Shown here in pieces: positions 54,678 to 64,000 of a DNA stretch of 64,000 nucleotides. Both the position numbers and the translations under genes were made by a program. Origin of the DNA: Magnolia sinica (lineage: Eukaryota; Streptophyta; Magnoliopsida; Magnoliales; Magnoliaceae); NCBI RefSeq assembly GCF_029962835.1, contig NC_080591.1:43717501-43781500 (forward strand), written 5' to 3'. The notes below the pieces were generated by a model. The model searched no databases. It saw nothing but the letters and a program-made list of their open reading frames with translations, and was not told the DNA's origin. Within the stretch, counting starts at the first letter, position 1. Each line of letters begins with the position of its first letter.

Positions 54678-57600
54678 CTGTAAAATCAAAGGGCAGAGGA
54701 GAACTTTAATCAAGCATGAAAGTGGAAGGGTCAAAACCTGCAAGCCGTAGAAAAGCATTTACAGGCAATTTTCAGCATCCAAACACAGACTATAAACCAT
54801 TTAACTGTAAATCATTGATTTACAGTTAACCCCATTTACAGGCATCATCCAAACACATCCTAACCATACCTATACATAAACGGTTTAGGAAAAAAAAATA
54901 CAACAATGGTCTGACACGGTAGGGTTTGAGTACCAAACGAAAGGCAGCCTACTGTTCAACATTGAGGACTTGGCTTTTCAAGCCAAGGTTACCAACAAAT
55001 AAATAAATAATCATTAAGAGAAACAACAATGGTTCCCATTCAACCAGCAATGGACCAAATATTTTCTAGCTAGGATCTTCCAATCTGGAGGATTGTTGGA
55101 ACATGGTCCAACCACAGTTAGTCCCATCATATCAAAGTGATCAGAGTATGACTTAGTGTTGACTTTCTATTACAGCCTATGGTACCCAGAAACAGAAAGA
55201 AGATATGATCAAAGTATGACTTCTATACTAAAGGTCACAACATAAAATTATGATACACATCTTTTTGAAGTACCGACACAAATAAATTACAGGAAAATAA
55301 GTTCTCTCTGCAATCTTAGTGTTGACTACTAAAGTCAGTCTACAAGATTTATTTAGGTGTCCAAGCAACAGGATTTTATTGGTATCCAAGCAACGGGCAA
55401 CATTTTCCACAACATCAATCTTCAAATCAATAGCAGAATTATTGATTTGAAGCAGGAGCAGCACATGTTTAGAAGGAAGAACCCGACACATCTGAAGCAG
55501 CCCAATAGTAGGTAGTTTTCTCCCCTAAACCATTTGAGCATAAGAATTAAAGAGAATCTCAGAATAAAAATGAGAACCGGTAACAGTTCTATGACATATG
55601 CACTATGGGACTATTAGACTCTGGATCAGCAAACCATTTGCCCCACTTGTACTCAAGACCCGAGGATAATTTCATTGCCTCTGATCAAAGGATTATTTGA
55701 TTCTTTTCTTTCACAAGTTGAGAGTGAATTAGATATTATTTTATATGTTTATTTAACTAGACAACAAAAGTTTTTTTTTTAATTATTTACGCGTGGTTGA
55801 ACCATTTGAAAGTAATTTAACAATGGAAACAGGTCAAAATGCAATCCAGGTTTTAAAATGTAAGCGTAATATTGATTTCCTAAAAGAAAGTGCAGAACAA
55901 TATTATACAATGCAAAAGTGGAACTCTGACACCCATTATGCAAAAATAACCAAACAAAGATTTTTACATGAATCAGATTTGGGATCATCATCATCATCAT
56001 AGACTTAACATTAGTCCCACAATTTCTTAGCGGGAAATTGTTAATAGAATGGATTAGAAAAAAAAACATATGATTTACATTTTAAGTGTCCAAGTATGCC
56101 CGGTTTGGCCACTTGCAATCTTAGAATTCAACTCAATTTTATTTTTAGTTTAAAAAATTATTTTTTTCCATACAAACAACATGCCAATCTAACAGATATT
56201 AACCAAAACAAGAGATCACCCAAATCACTTTACTGATTTTTTGCAAAAAGAGTTTCAATACATGGTAAAAAAATAAAAATAAAAAATAAAAAATCACTAA
56301 CTGATTTGAAGGAAAAAATTTAACATAGCAAGGTTTAGAAAATGGAATTGTGACCGTGGATAAGCCGATTGGTGTTACAGTTGCATAATAGAAAGGAAAA
56401 TGAGTAGTCAAAACCTCTAAAAAGGAGAAAAGGAGTACATGCACATGTTACTATAGGGAGTGAAGAAAAGGGAGCAAAAAATAAAATGAGAGACACAAAA
56501 AATCCATGTTACTTGAGACCCAACTTCCAATAGAAACAAATAAAATACAAATAACCCATGTCATTTGAGAGAGCTCATCACTTGTAAAGGAAACATGAAT
56601 CATAATAAAGGGCAATAAAAGATTTAGAAAAATGAAAGTAGTATAAACTTACAGTCCAATAAGTGTAGAGCCTTGTGTTGTTGTCTCCATAAAGATAGAG
56701 GCCAACCTATTTTTGCATTGTTATTTGTTAAAACATTAGGAAATGGATTTGGGTCTGCATTGTTAAGCAACAATCCACATTAAATTTGCATGTGTGGCCC
56801 ACCTGATGAGCTGACTGGCCTAATTTTTGGGCCAGGGCATGTTAGTGATGGGACCCACCTAATGGAAGTGCAGATAACATCCGATGTTAGCATTCATCCT
56901 TGAATTATAATGTTTTGATCCTGTCTGTTTTCTCTGACAAACAGCTGTTATTGTTGAGGACTGTTGGAATTCTTATTCCAGTTTATATAATGGCAAGAGC
57001 ACTGACTATAATTCAACGCAGGCTCCAACAATAGGTAGCTCCCCTTTTCCAAACCTACAAATGAGATCCAAGCTTTTCACCAGGTAGATCCCAGCAAATT
57101 ACCCACGAACCAAAAATCAGGGCAGGCCTAGCACCAGGTGGGCCACACTATATATGGAAAAAATGATGATATTTGAAACTCATCAATGGCTACACATGTG
57201 GACCATTTGATGATCATGCTACAGCACATAACACTGATGGGCCCAACTAATGAATAGCCTAGAGCTCACATAGGGCAAGAGCACAACTTCCTCAGCAAAT
57301 GTAACACTTTACTCTCTAAAATTCAATATTTTGTTGTGGTACAAAGCTTGTCACTAGATATAGAAAGTACAAATTCCAAAGGTTTAATTTATTGGCTACA
57401 CTAGAGTTCACATATTTAAAGGAGAAAGGAAGCTAAAAGTGAGAAAGCACATGATGAACCGTACATATTGTTGGATGGCAAGACCTAGATGATAAGTGCA
57501 AGGACTTTGGAGTTGCCATTAGATGATAGAAATCGCCTTTCTTCAAGTCATGCCACAGTAATCTCACATTCTGATGGTCCTTCACAAAGAAAATAGTTGG

Positions 57601-57765
57601 ATGAAACTCAAAAGTGAAGCAAATACTAATTAGCTAGATAGGGGGACTTTGGGGCCAAATGCATCAATGTATATGTGTTGGTTTCTATACACTTAGCTAA
57701 ATAGATCGATGCTCAAATTTGAACACTCCCAAGATAGTGATTAACTAGAAGAAACCTTTTCTCAC
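54678..57765. other. Mostly non-coding interior of CACTA F with two coding-like scraps
   Basis: The minus-strand stretch at 55,245-55,500 (LLQMCRVLPSKHVLLLLQIN ... VVENVARCLDTNKILLLGHL) looks protein-derived but unidentified. A plus-strand piece after a good acceptor (TTTTCTCTGACAAACAG, about 56,927-56,943) reads SSLYNGKSTDYNSTQAPTIG, also unidentified. The rest is A/T-rich intron-like sequence, including an intergenic-looking block at 56,760-57,250. Confidence 0.45.
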
Positions 57766-58002
57766 CTTTTCATCATCATATACTGAGCAAATATAATGTC
57801 CCAGTAAAGTAAAAATAAGCTTGTGAACTAAAGGTTATTCATAAGATTTCTCTCACCTTTTCATCACCATATACTAAGCAAACCATGGATAGTACTACTC
57901 TCTCAAGACATCAGTAAATTATTTTGCTTTCACATCCATATTTGAAGATGAAATATTATTAATCATAAATAAAATCTTGTCATGTATCTCTGATGCAGGT
58001 TC
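57766..58002 (-). pseudogene. Captured exon of NOT1 (CCR4-NOT scaffold), with a partial tandem duplicate
   Basis: A 146-bp exon on the minus strand (58,002 down to 57,857) follows acceptor TTTCATGCAG and precedes donor AAAAG/GTGAG. It reads ASEIHDKILFMINNISSSNM, then after stops YYPWFA and YMVMKR. This is the conserved segment of eukaryotic NOT1 around DKI-FIINN-S and QYYPWFAQYMVMKR. Three codons are stops, each explicable by one transition (E or Q to stop). A second copy of the exon's last 26 bases plus donor lies at 57,766-57,791. NOT1 scaffolds mRNA deadenylation; this scrap is non-functional. Confidence 0.75.
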
Positions 58003-58870
58003 CTGCATGAAATAAACAACAAACTCAAAACTTTCAAAATACAATCGAGATAATACATGACTAGTCAAATAACATAGAGTAAGAACAAAACATACAGAGA
58101 CATTCTTTTGGCCCAACCATGCTAGGAACGTATTTGTGACACATTACATCAGACCCTCTGACAACTCTGCTATAAACTAGCTGTGTAATCTGATAATAAT
58201 CTAAGCCATGATCCGAACTACAGTCAGCTACAAATTAAGGTTAAAATGGTGGAAGGTTTGAATACCTAATGTTTGTATATTCTGGCTCTTGTGCAGCAGT
58301 GGCCTCTGTTCTGAGTGGCCAACTGAGCTTATGAGATTGTGAAGGGAATTAACATTTCCCAAATGAAGACCGTTGCACCTTGGGAGAGTTGATGATTGAC
58401 TGTTGGGGTGGTGGATTGAAGTCTATAAAAGGGTATCAAGATCCCCATTACAAGGAATAACAGAAAATACAACAAAATCTCTCCTAATGTGATCACTAGT
58501 CTCGCGACATTCCCCTCATCATTTTGGCAATGTTCGACAGTACTGATGTCCGTATAAAATTTCAACAATTCAGTCATATAATCTAAAAGTTTCAGATTTT
58601 AACATGGGTAACATACATACGAAAATGATAAATAGCAATGCAATGTAATAAAAATACTACGTTGAAGAGTTGAGGACTGACAAAACAATTAAAACCACCC
58701 GTTTCTAGATTTAGGACCTGTGCAGTAACCAATGGGTCCCATCATTTAAGGACTGGGTCCCATATCTTTAGCCAATAAGAGTTCATGAGATCTCCATTCT
58801 CTTCACAAAGTGGGGATATATACATAATTTTCATGACCTTTTCTTCTTTAAAAAAAAAAAAAAAACTTAT
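58003..58870. other. Non-coding part of CACTA F
   Basis: No gene seen. At 58,094-58,140 a ~45-bp stretch matches (reverse complement, about 80%) 61,563-61,608 outside element E. A poly(A) tract lies at 58,850-58,865. Confidence 0.5.
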
Positions 58871-59104
58871 CTCGTCAGGCAAGCATATTTGCTTCCTCAC
58901 AATCTCGCAGACTTTGTCAACTGTCTCCTTTTTTGCTGCACAACAGATCTGGAATCGGGAGGTCCGCAGAGATGAGAAGCTGACGTTCTTCACCCTGCCA
59001 ACAGAGACCAACCTCAAACTAGAAATCCTTCCAGCTACCTAACTCCAATTCGCTTGTTGTAACGAAGATCCGAACCAGATGGAAGTCGCAGAGACGGATG
59101 CCAT
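58871..59104 (-). pseudogene. Captured 5' portion of a plastid acyl carrier protein gene in CACTA F
   Basis: Acyl carrier protein holds growing fatty acids in plastids. On the minus strand an ATG (59,104-59,102) opens MASVSATSIWFGSSLQQANW, with one stop (59,041-59,039), then SLRLVSVGRVKNVSFSSL and RFQICCAAKKETVDKVCEIV, ending KQICLPDE. This matches the serine-rich chloroplast transit peptide and the first mature residues (CAAK-ETV-KVCEIV-KQLALPDE) of plant ACPs. The phosphopantetheine DSL site is not included. The fragment ends at GACGAG/ATAAGT, possibly a mutated splice donor, next to poly(T). Confidence 0.75.
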
Positions 59105-59481
59105 TGATGCAAGGACTAACGAGAGAGGGAGGGAGAGGATTTTCACGAAAAATGAAGGGCAAAAAGAGAGCCATTAAAACATCTATATCATTCATAAGAG
59201 AAAAAAACCTAAAATAAAATAAATATAAAATATAAAAAATATATATTAAAAAAACCCAATCCAATTCCACAAAAAAAAAGACAGCAATATAAATATTCAA
59301 AAGAGAGAAAAAAAAAAAAGAAGAAGAAAATCATTCTTGCATACTTAAAATGGACGCGGATTATGGCGTCAGAGAGGGAAGTCTTCGTGAGATTCAGAGA
59401 GAGAGGATGGTTAGGGAGAGAAGAGGGGTTCGTGACAGGGGAGATCGAGAGAGAGAGAGAAAAGGGGCGCGGGATATTGAG

Positions 59482-59484
<3 letters not shown>

Positions 59485-59512
<28 letters not shown>
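59485..59512. repeat. (GA)n microsatellite
   Basis: About 14 GA units inside a longer GA-rich stretch (59,390-59,515). The open frames there are low-complexity and not genes. Confidence 0.9.
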
Positions 59513-59619
59513 TATGGATGCGGAATCGGTTTGGAGTGGAGGGAGATGAAAGGTTTCGTCCAAGGGGGGAAAAGAAAAAGGGCAGCGCGGGAAGAGTTTC
59601 TGCATTTTTACCTGCTACG

Positions 59620-60150
59620 CCCTGGCTACAGTTTTAATCCGTAGCTAAAAGCCATGATTCGTAGCCATTTACCTCACATCCGCTTACATACATTTTTTAT
59701 GGTCATGGATGAACGGCCCTCTTAAGGGCGGCTTTGTGGGATCCACCGTGATACATTTCATATATCCAATCCGTCCATTAAATTTTTACTTTTTTTTATA
59801 GGGATCGACTCAAAAATATAGGTAATTCGACAGTCAACTTAAACCACACCATTGATCAATAGTAGGTGTTTAATCTCCACTATTTCCTACCATGTGGTCC
59901 ACTTGAGCCTTCAAACTACTTCCTTTTTTGGGCTCTTGCCCAAAAATGCTCTTTCAAAATGAATAGACGCCCTAGATGGAGCACTCATATTTTAATGTGT
60001 ATCGTATAGTCCCTTATGGGGCCATCTAAGGTTGTAGGCGTGAATGGTGTTAGCTTTTAGCTACGGTTCGATTATTATTAGCTACGGATTTCAGCTGTCG
60101 CAATATACCTACGGTCTATATCCGTAGCTAAAAACTTTCATAGTCCGTAA
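59620..60150. repeat. Right subterminal repeats of CACTA F
   Basis: TACAGTTTTAATCCGTAGCTA, TAGCTACGG and CCGTAGCTA clusters at 59,620-59,660 and 60,057-60,140. They mirror the left region. The middle part (59,690-60,040) is unrelated, possibly an insert. Confidence 0.8.
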
Positions 60151-60177
60151 CCTTTGATCATTTTTTTGGTAGTGTCT

Positions 60178-60936
60178 ATACTTCTCTTTGAAGTACTCAA
60201 TGACAAGAATGGTACGCCCTTGGTTATCAATGGGAAATCCCATGGGTTGTGGTTGTCATGGATCGTAGTTGTCATGTTATATGAGGTCGTGGTTCTCATG
60301 TGATGTGGGTCGTGGTTGTAATGGGTCGTAGTTTCCATGGGTCATGGTTGTCATGTTAAATGGGTCGTGGTTGTCATTATATATGTGTCGTAGTTGTCAT
60401 GTTAAATGGGTCGTGGTTCTCATGTTAAATGGGTTGTGGATATGACATTTTTCCCTATGATGTGATATAAATGACTATTATATTTAAATGAAATTTATGA
60501 TACATGGTGAAAATATGATTCCTTGTCAAATGGATGGAATGGATCTCATATAAACATGTTCCCACCGTACTGTTTATCTAACATCCCAATTGTGCTCAGT
60601 GGCCCACAGACCACCGAGCACCAGCCACACGAGCTCTAGATCAAGCTGATATTTGGGCCTTAAAATGACACAGCAAAAAAGGATGGGCGGTGTGGGCCCA
60701 AAAAGTCCTAGCCTGGAAAGTTTCAACAATGGGTTCCATTGTCATGATTTTTTTCTATTATGTGACCCACACGAACTCTGGATCAGGCTGATATTTGGGC
60801 CCTAGCCCTAAAATGACACGGCAAAAAGATACATCAATGTGGGCCCAACGAGTTTGGTCCTTGCCCACGCGCAAAAAAGGGTTCTATACAAATCACTTTC
60901 TTGGCATTAAATACGACGTAACTTCTTATTCCCTAG
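60178..60936. other. Right internal part of element E: 23-bp repeats and mirrored subterminal sequence
   Basis: Reverse-orientation 23-bp repeat units (GGGTCGTGGTTGTCATGTTA) at 60,238-60,440, then subterminal sequence partly mirrored on the left side (GGCC..TAAAATGACAC). No gene. Confidence 0.7.
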
Positions 60937-61086
60937 AAAACCGTACGACTTTTGAACCAAGGACAAGGGCATTTTGGTCCAAGTAATTTTCGGAAGCTTG
61001 TCAGAAGGCCACTTTTAGGATATATGGAATGTCGTAGCTTTCTAGGTAATTTGCCCAAACTTCAAGGTGAGTACGGTCAATTTCCC
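60937..61086 (-). repeat. Right terminal inverted repeat of MULE E
   Basis: Reverse complement of 47,508-47,657, followed by the duplication TTTTCTTTA at 61,087-61,095. Confidence 0.93.
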
Positions 61087-61095
61087 TTTTCTTTA

Positions 61096-61560
61096 TTGTA
61101 GCAGTCCTGCAAATTGTCGTTTCTGTTTCTTGCCACACTGAACCGTTGATGGTTCCTATTTTTAGGGTGTCAGATTCTCACCAATCAGTCGTTGTTGACT
61201 ACATATTAAGTGGATTCTTATTGAGATATAACATTAATCTTTAGTGGGGCCAACCATTTAGGCGATTTAATATTGAGGTTCGTTCATTCCTTCTTACGGT
61301 TTTTGTATCCATAAGCATGCATCATTAGATCGTGCTAGAAAATCAAACTCTTCTCATTTTTTCAGCTTTGACGAGTGAATTTTTTTTTCACATTGCATGT
61401 ATCCATAGAGCCCATCTATCATTTAGGACTCGGCCTTGAAATTTGGCCCGAAAGGTGACTATCTAATGAGTTAAAGGCAAGAGTATAGGCACTTAGAAAT
61501 TTCTCACAAATTCCACTGATTTGATTAGCTGACTACTAAGTTAGGGGACATTTTTTATGT
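61096..61560. other. Intergenic DNA, no gene
   Basis: Nothing recognised between element E and the presumed LTR of element D. Confidence 0.5.
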
Positions 61561-62255
61561 AAAATGTGGCACAGATACATTCCTAGCATGGTTGGACGAA
61601 AAGAAGGTGAACTGTAAATTGGCCATAACTTTTGATCCGAAAATTGTTACAGGGCGCATAACCTATCAATCTTTATTGAAATAGGCCATCGGAGGTGAAT
61701 TGACCCACAACGTGGGTCGCGTCTGTCCTTTTTGTTATAAAACACGCACTTTCAGCTCAAAAATGAAATTTAAGAAAAAATTACTATTTTTAGTAATTCT
61801 ATTTTTTTTTTGTAATATTTCCTCACTTTTAGAGTTTTAGAGTTTTCTCTTTTTTTAGAAAAAACTTATAATCATGCTAGGACTCTTCTAGAAAAAGTTT
61901 ATTTGGAATTTTTGTTTTTAGAAATTAAGCTTTAAAACAGTTTTACTAGAATTGGGATTTTTATTACAGTTAGAATTTTACTATTTCTGGTAATTATGAA
62001 TTTTAGGGAGTTTTAGTTGAAGTTTGGTTCTAAAACTTCTTCCTAGGTTTGGTACCACTATTTAAAGGATTGTAAATTCATTTTTAATCATCAATGAATC
62101 AAATTTTGAAATTCTAGAATTTATTTCTATTTCCTTATTTTCCCTCATGGATTCGAGGTATCTCTATGAGGAGTCCAGAAAAGCTCCGTGGATTCAGAGT
62201 ATTTATCCCCTTGAGGAAGATGATGATCGACCACATCACGTTCATCCATGCGTCA
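61560..62255 (+). repeat. 5' LTR of element D (left end approximate)
   Basis: TATA-like TATTTAAAG at 62,059-62,067. It ends ...CGTCA right before ATTGGTATCG. Related sequence at 45,121-45,655. The start could lie 100-200 bases either side. Confidence 0.5.
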
Positions 62256-62256
62256 A

Positions 62257-62268
62257 TTGGTATCGAAT
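62257..62268 (+). other. Primer-binding site of element D, degenerate tRNA-Met type
   Basis: TTGGTATCGAATCG resembles TTGGTATCAGAGCC. It lies one or two bases past a CA dinucleotide. Confidence 0.55.
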
Positions 62269-63168
62269 CGAGGACTCCCATCATACCATTAGCGAAAAAC
62301 AAAGGTATGGACCAAAATCTTGTGGACGTTTATTTAGGAATTTATTATCTTTTAGAAAGAATTGAAGATTTCCATTAGGAGAGTTAGTTAACCATGCAAG
62401 GGTTGCAGGAAACTCTCTACTGTCTTGCAGATACACTAATTCCGCCCCTAGCCCAAGGCAATGTTTAGCTATCCATGGTTGGTGTACGGCACAACTCCAA
62501 TTTCCATAAAGCACTACCAATGGTGAATTGTAGGGCTACCCTAAATTATTCAAGCTCTAGTGACAAGGACCTCGATGACGGCTTTACATGATGACCAATC
62601 CATGGAGGCAATCGACTAGATTGTGTTGAAAGAGATTATTGGGGTAAGGTCGAACTTCCTAGTTTTAATATCTTATTACATATAAAAGAATTTCTCGACT
62701 GGCTAGCCGAAGTAAAATGATATTTTGATTACATAGACATGTCGGAACATAAAAATGTGAAACTAGTAACGTTTAAATTAAAATCTTGTGCTTTTGGATG
62801 GTAAGAGAAATTACAACTCTCACATGCCCAACAAAATAAGGCGCCCATCTGATCCTGGCCATGAATGAGATGTCTTCTTCAATCACAATTCCTCCTTAGT
62901 GATTACGAGGAGGTATTATTCCAACAATACCAAAATTGCTGACAAGGGAATCAAATTGTCGCAGATTACATCGAAGAATTCCAGCAGTTGACAATATGGA
63001 ATGATCTGTTAGAAACTGATCGCAGAAGGTAGTACGATTTATAGGTGGGTTACAATCGATGATTTAGGACTATGTTCAGATGCACCAGTCAGGACCATGG
63101 ATGAAGCGGTTCAGTTGATAAGTATGGTGAAAATGCAGCTTGCAAGAGTCCCTACTCGACCTTATCCT

Positions 63169-63756
63169 TGTTGAGGTGTGGAGCCAGCACACCAAAGCGC
63201 TGCTCGACCAGTTGAGTGGGCTGCTTAACTCGTCGAGTGGCCTACTCGACCAGTTAAGGGCTTACTCGACTCAAAGTCCAGTGAGCAGGTTTTTAGGACT
63301 CGACCAGTTGAGGAGCCTGCTCGACTAGTAGAGGGTCCGCTCGACCAGTCGAGGGTTACACGGATTTTACACGAACTACGTAAATTTAAGGCAGTTTCGC
63401 AAGAGTGCAGAAGGGAAGTTGCTTAAACTATAAATAAGGGTTCCTAGGGCTATTTTAGGGTATTCTAAGGTGTATACAAAGGGTTTTTTATATACATCTA
63501 AAGAGAAAAGGGCTATCTCTATGCATGGGAGCATTAAGAAGGTTAGTATATTGCTTGTAACTTTGTTTTCTTCATAGTGGAAGTTTGCACCCATGGTTTT
63601 TTACCCTTATTGGGCTTTTCCACGTAAATTCTATCTTATGGTTTGTTAGTATGCTTTGATTCTACTTCTAGATTATATTTCTTCTTATTTATCATTTGTG
63701 GGTGAGACAGGAGATTGGATCTTGGTTCACTTACATTGTTGGCGTGCTGCACAACA
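63169..63756 (+). mobile_element. S3: solo LTR of a copia-like element (588 bp)
   Basis: TGTTGAGGTG ... GCACAACA with the short inverted ends TGTTG/CAACA typical of copia LTRs, and an exact duplication ATCCT at 63,164-63,168 and 63,757-63,761. TATA box CTATAAATAAGG near 63,428. The first 180 bases carry an array of CTCGACCAGT(T/C)GAG palindromes. The superfamily call rests on LTR form only, because no internal region exists. Confidence 0.9.
63190..63355. repeat. Array of CTCGACCAGTYGAG near-palindromes in S3
   Basis: About seven copies (for example 63,206, 63,246, 63,299, 63,322, 63,341), several being perfect or one-off palindromes, spaced 18-50 bases apart in the U3 region upstream of the TATA box. 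Confidence 0.8.
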
Positions 63757-64000
63757 ATCCTTCTACTCAACCCCCATAATGGGTCCCACGTAGGATTTAG
63801 TACTGGTACGAGGAAAAGAACCAGTAAAAGGATGTGCTCAAGCTCCTACAACCGCAAACCGTGACATGAGGAGCGGCTCATCTAGGCCTCAACGTGTAGC
63901 ATCCACAACAAGGGGCCTCAATAAGATTTCAAATCCTTATGATCAGCCAAGCCCGAATACTTGTTACCAATGTGGCCAATCGAGCCATTTATCAAACACC

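Larger units (their letters stand above)
51367..60174. mobile_element. Element F: CACTA (En/Spm) transposon carrying fragments of several host genes
   Basis: The right end is ...TTTTTTTGGTAGTG (reverse complement CACTACCAAAAAAA). The left end CATTATTAGAAAACTAGGC is its slightly mutated partner. A 3-bp duplication TCT flanks it (51,364-51,366; 60,175-60,177), the CACTA length. Both subterminal regions are packed with GCTACGG-TTAT-CCGTAGC repeats. I recognise no TNPD/TNPA-type transposase in its 8.8 kb. The interior contains exon-like pieces of unrelated plant genes with splice signals. Non-autonomous, gene-capturing. Confidence 0.88.
47508..61086. mobile_element. Element E: Mutator-like element (MULE) with 150-bp TIRs, carrying nested hAT and CACTA elements
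   Basis: The 150-bp ends (47,508-47,657; 60,937-61,086) are reverse complements with about 11 differences, all transitions by eye. They are flanked by a perfect 9-bp duplication. Without the CACTA F and the hAT H it would be about 4.1 kb. Its own content is mostly inverted arrays of a 23-bp repeat. I see no MURA-type transposase, so it is non-autonomous. Subterminal sequence (CCATCC..., TAAAATGACACGGC) is also mirrored between the two sides (about 48,515-48,545 and 60,800-60,830). Confidence 0.92.
61560..64000 (+). mobile_element. Element D: 5' part of a Ty3/gypsy element running off the right edge
   Basis: LTR-like sequence, a degenerate tRNA-Met-type primer site (62,257-62,268), gag and a zinc knuckle follow in order. 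The LTR start is not certain because the 3' LTR is outside the window. The gag pattern suggests a chromovirus (CRM-like), from memory. Confidence 0.7.
62690..64000 (+). pseudogene. gag: gag of element D, interrupted by solo LTR S3 and cut by the window end
   Basis: The frame (with shifts and stops) reads DWLAEVK-YFDYIDMSEHKNV, KLVTFKLKSCAFGW, and SQFLLSDYEEVLFQQYQNC. It continues QGNQIVADYIEEFQQLTIWN, the retrotrans-gag core of chromovirus-like elements. S3 sits at 63,169-63,756. Beyond it the frame resumes and at 63,957-64,000 encodes CYQCGQSSHLSNT, a CCHC zinc knuckle missing only its last cysteine at the window edge. Stops occur near 62,715, 62,850, 62,938 and 63,040. Confidence 0.8.

Noticed and set aside
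59350-59644. Two ~95-codon ORFs rich in E and R
   Set aside because: Translations of a (GA)n microsatellite; no gene.
1-64000. Intact host genes, tRNA or rRNA genes
   Set aside because: None found: every coding stretch is a transposon gene or a captured fragment with stops, and I saw no tRNA cloverleaf or rRNA-like sequence by eye.

Overview
The window is plant nuclear repetitive DNA. It holds no intact host gene, no rRNA or tRNA gene, and nothing prokaryotic or organellar. The evidence is plant Ty3/gypsy lineages (Athila, Tat/Ogre, Tekay/Del chromovirus), CACTA, Mutator-like and hAT DNA transposons, plant exon fragments with GT..AG borders, and many CT/GA/AT microsatellites. I suspect a large, repeat-rich angiosperm genome (the intergenic style reminds me of magnoliids), but the sequence does not prove a species.

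Left part (1 to about 41,650) is one old Tat-lineage retrotransposon, element C, on the minus strand. Its 5' LTR lies near 40,128-41,640 and its 3' LTR is off the left edge. Going right to left it carries primer-binding site, gag, protease, reverse transcriptase, RNase H, a second archaeal-type RNase H (the Tat hallmark) and integrase. Between integrase and the missing 3' LTR it holds an antisense reading frame resembling the plant mobile domain (PMD). C was then broken by later insertions: Athila-type element A (454-13,667, target duplication CCTGG) inside the PMD-like frame; a 4.36 kb solo LTR S2 (18,874-23,235) inside the reverse transcriptase; and Tekay-type chromovirus B (24,618-36,240) between protease and reverse transcriptase. 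A's own 3' LTR was hit by solo LTR S1 (10,012-12,936, duplication CTAAA), a relative of B's LTRs.

B is unusual: its gag and the front of its protease are missing, and the space holds a reading frame resembling the 'putative plant transposon protein' family.

The middle (41,650-47,500) is degraded intergenic DNA with a short gypsy RT fragment, a long-hairpin MITE, tandem repeats and CT microsatellites.

The right part (47,508-61,086) is a Mutator-like element E, defined by 150-bp terminal inverted repeats and a perfect 9-bp duplication (TTTTCTTTA). It is filled with inverted arrays of a 23-bp repeat. Inside E sit a 696-bp hAT-like element and an 8.8 kb CACTA element F (51,367-60,174, duplication TCT). 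F carries no recognisable transposase. It carries exon fragments resembling four unrelated plant genes: BLISTER, an LCAT-family sterol/phospholipid acyltransferase, the CCR4-NOT scaffold NOT1, and plastid acyl carrier protein. At least two or three further coding-like pieces in F are unidentified.

The right edge (about 61,560-64,000) is the 5' end of another gypsy element D. Its gag is interrupted by a 588-bp copia-like solo LTR (63,169-63,756, duplication ATCCT). The window ends inside D's zinc knuckle.

Almost all coding sequence here is decayed. The biology is transposons nesting in transposons, with exact junctions that give a relative insertion order, plus two kinds of gene capture.
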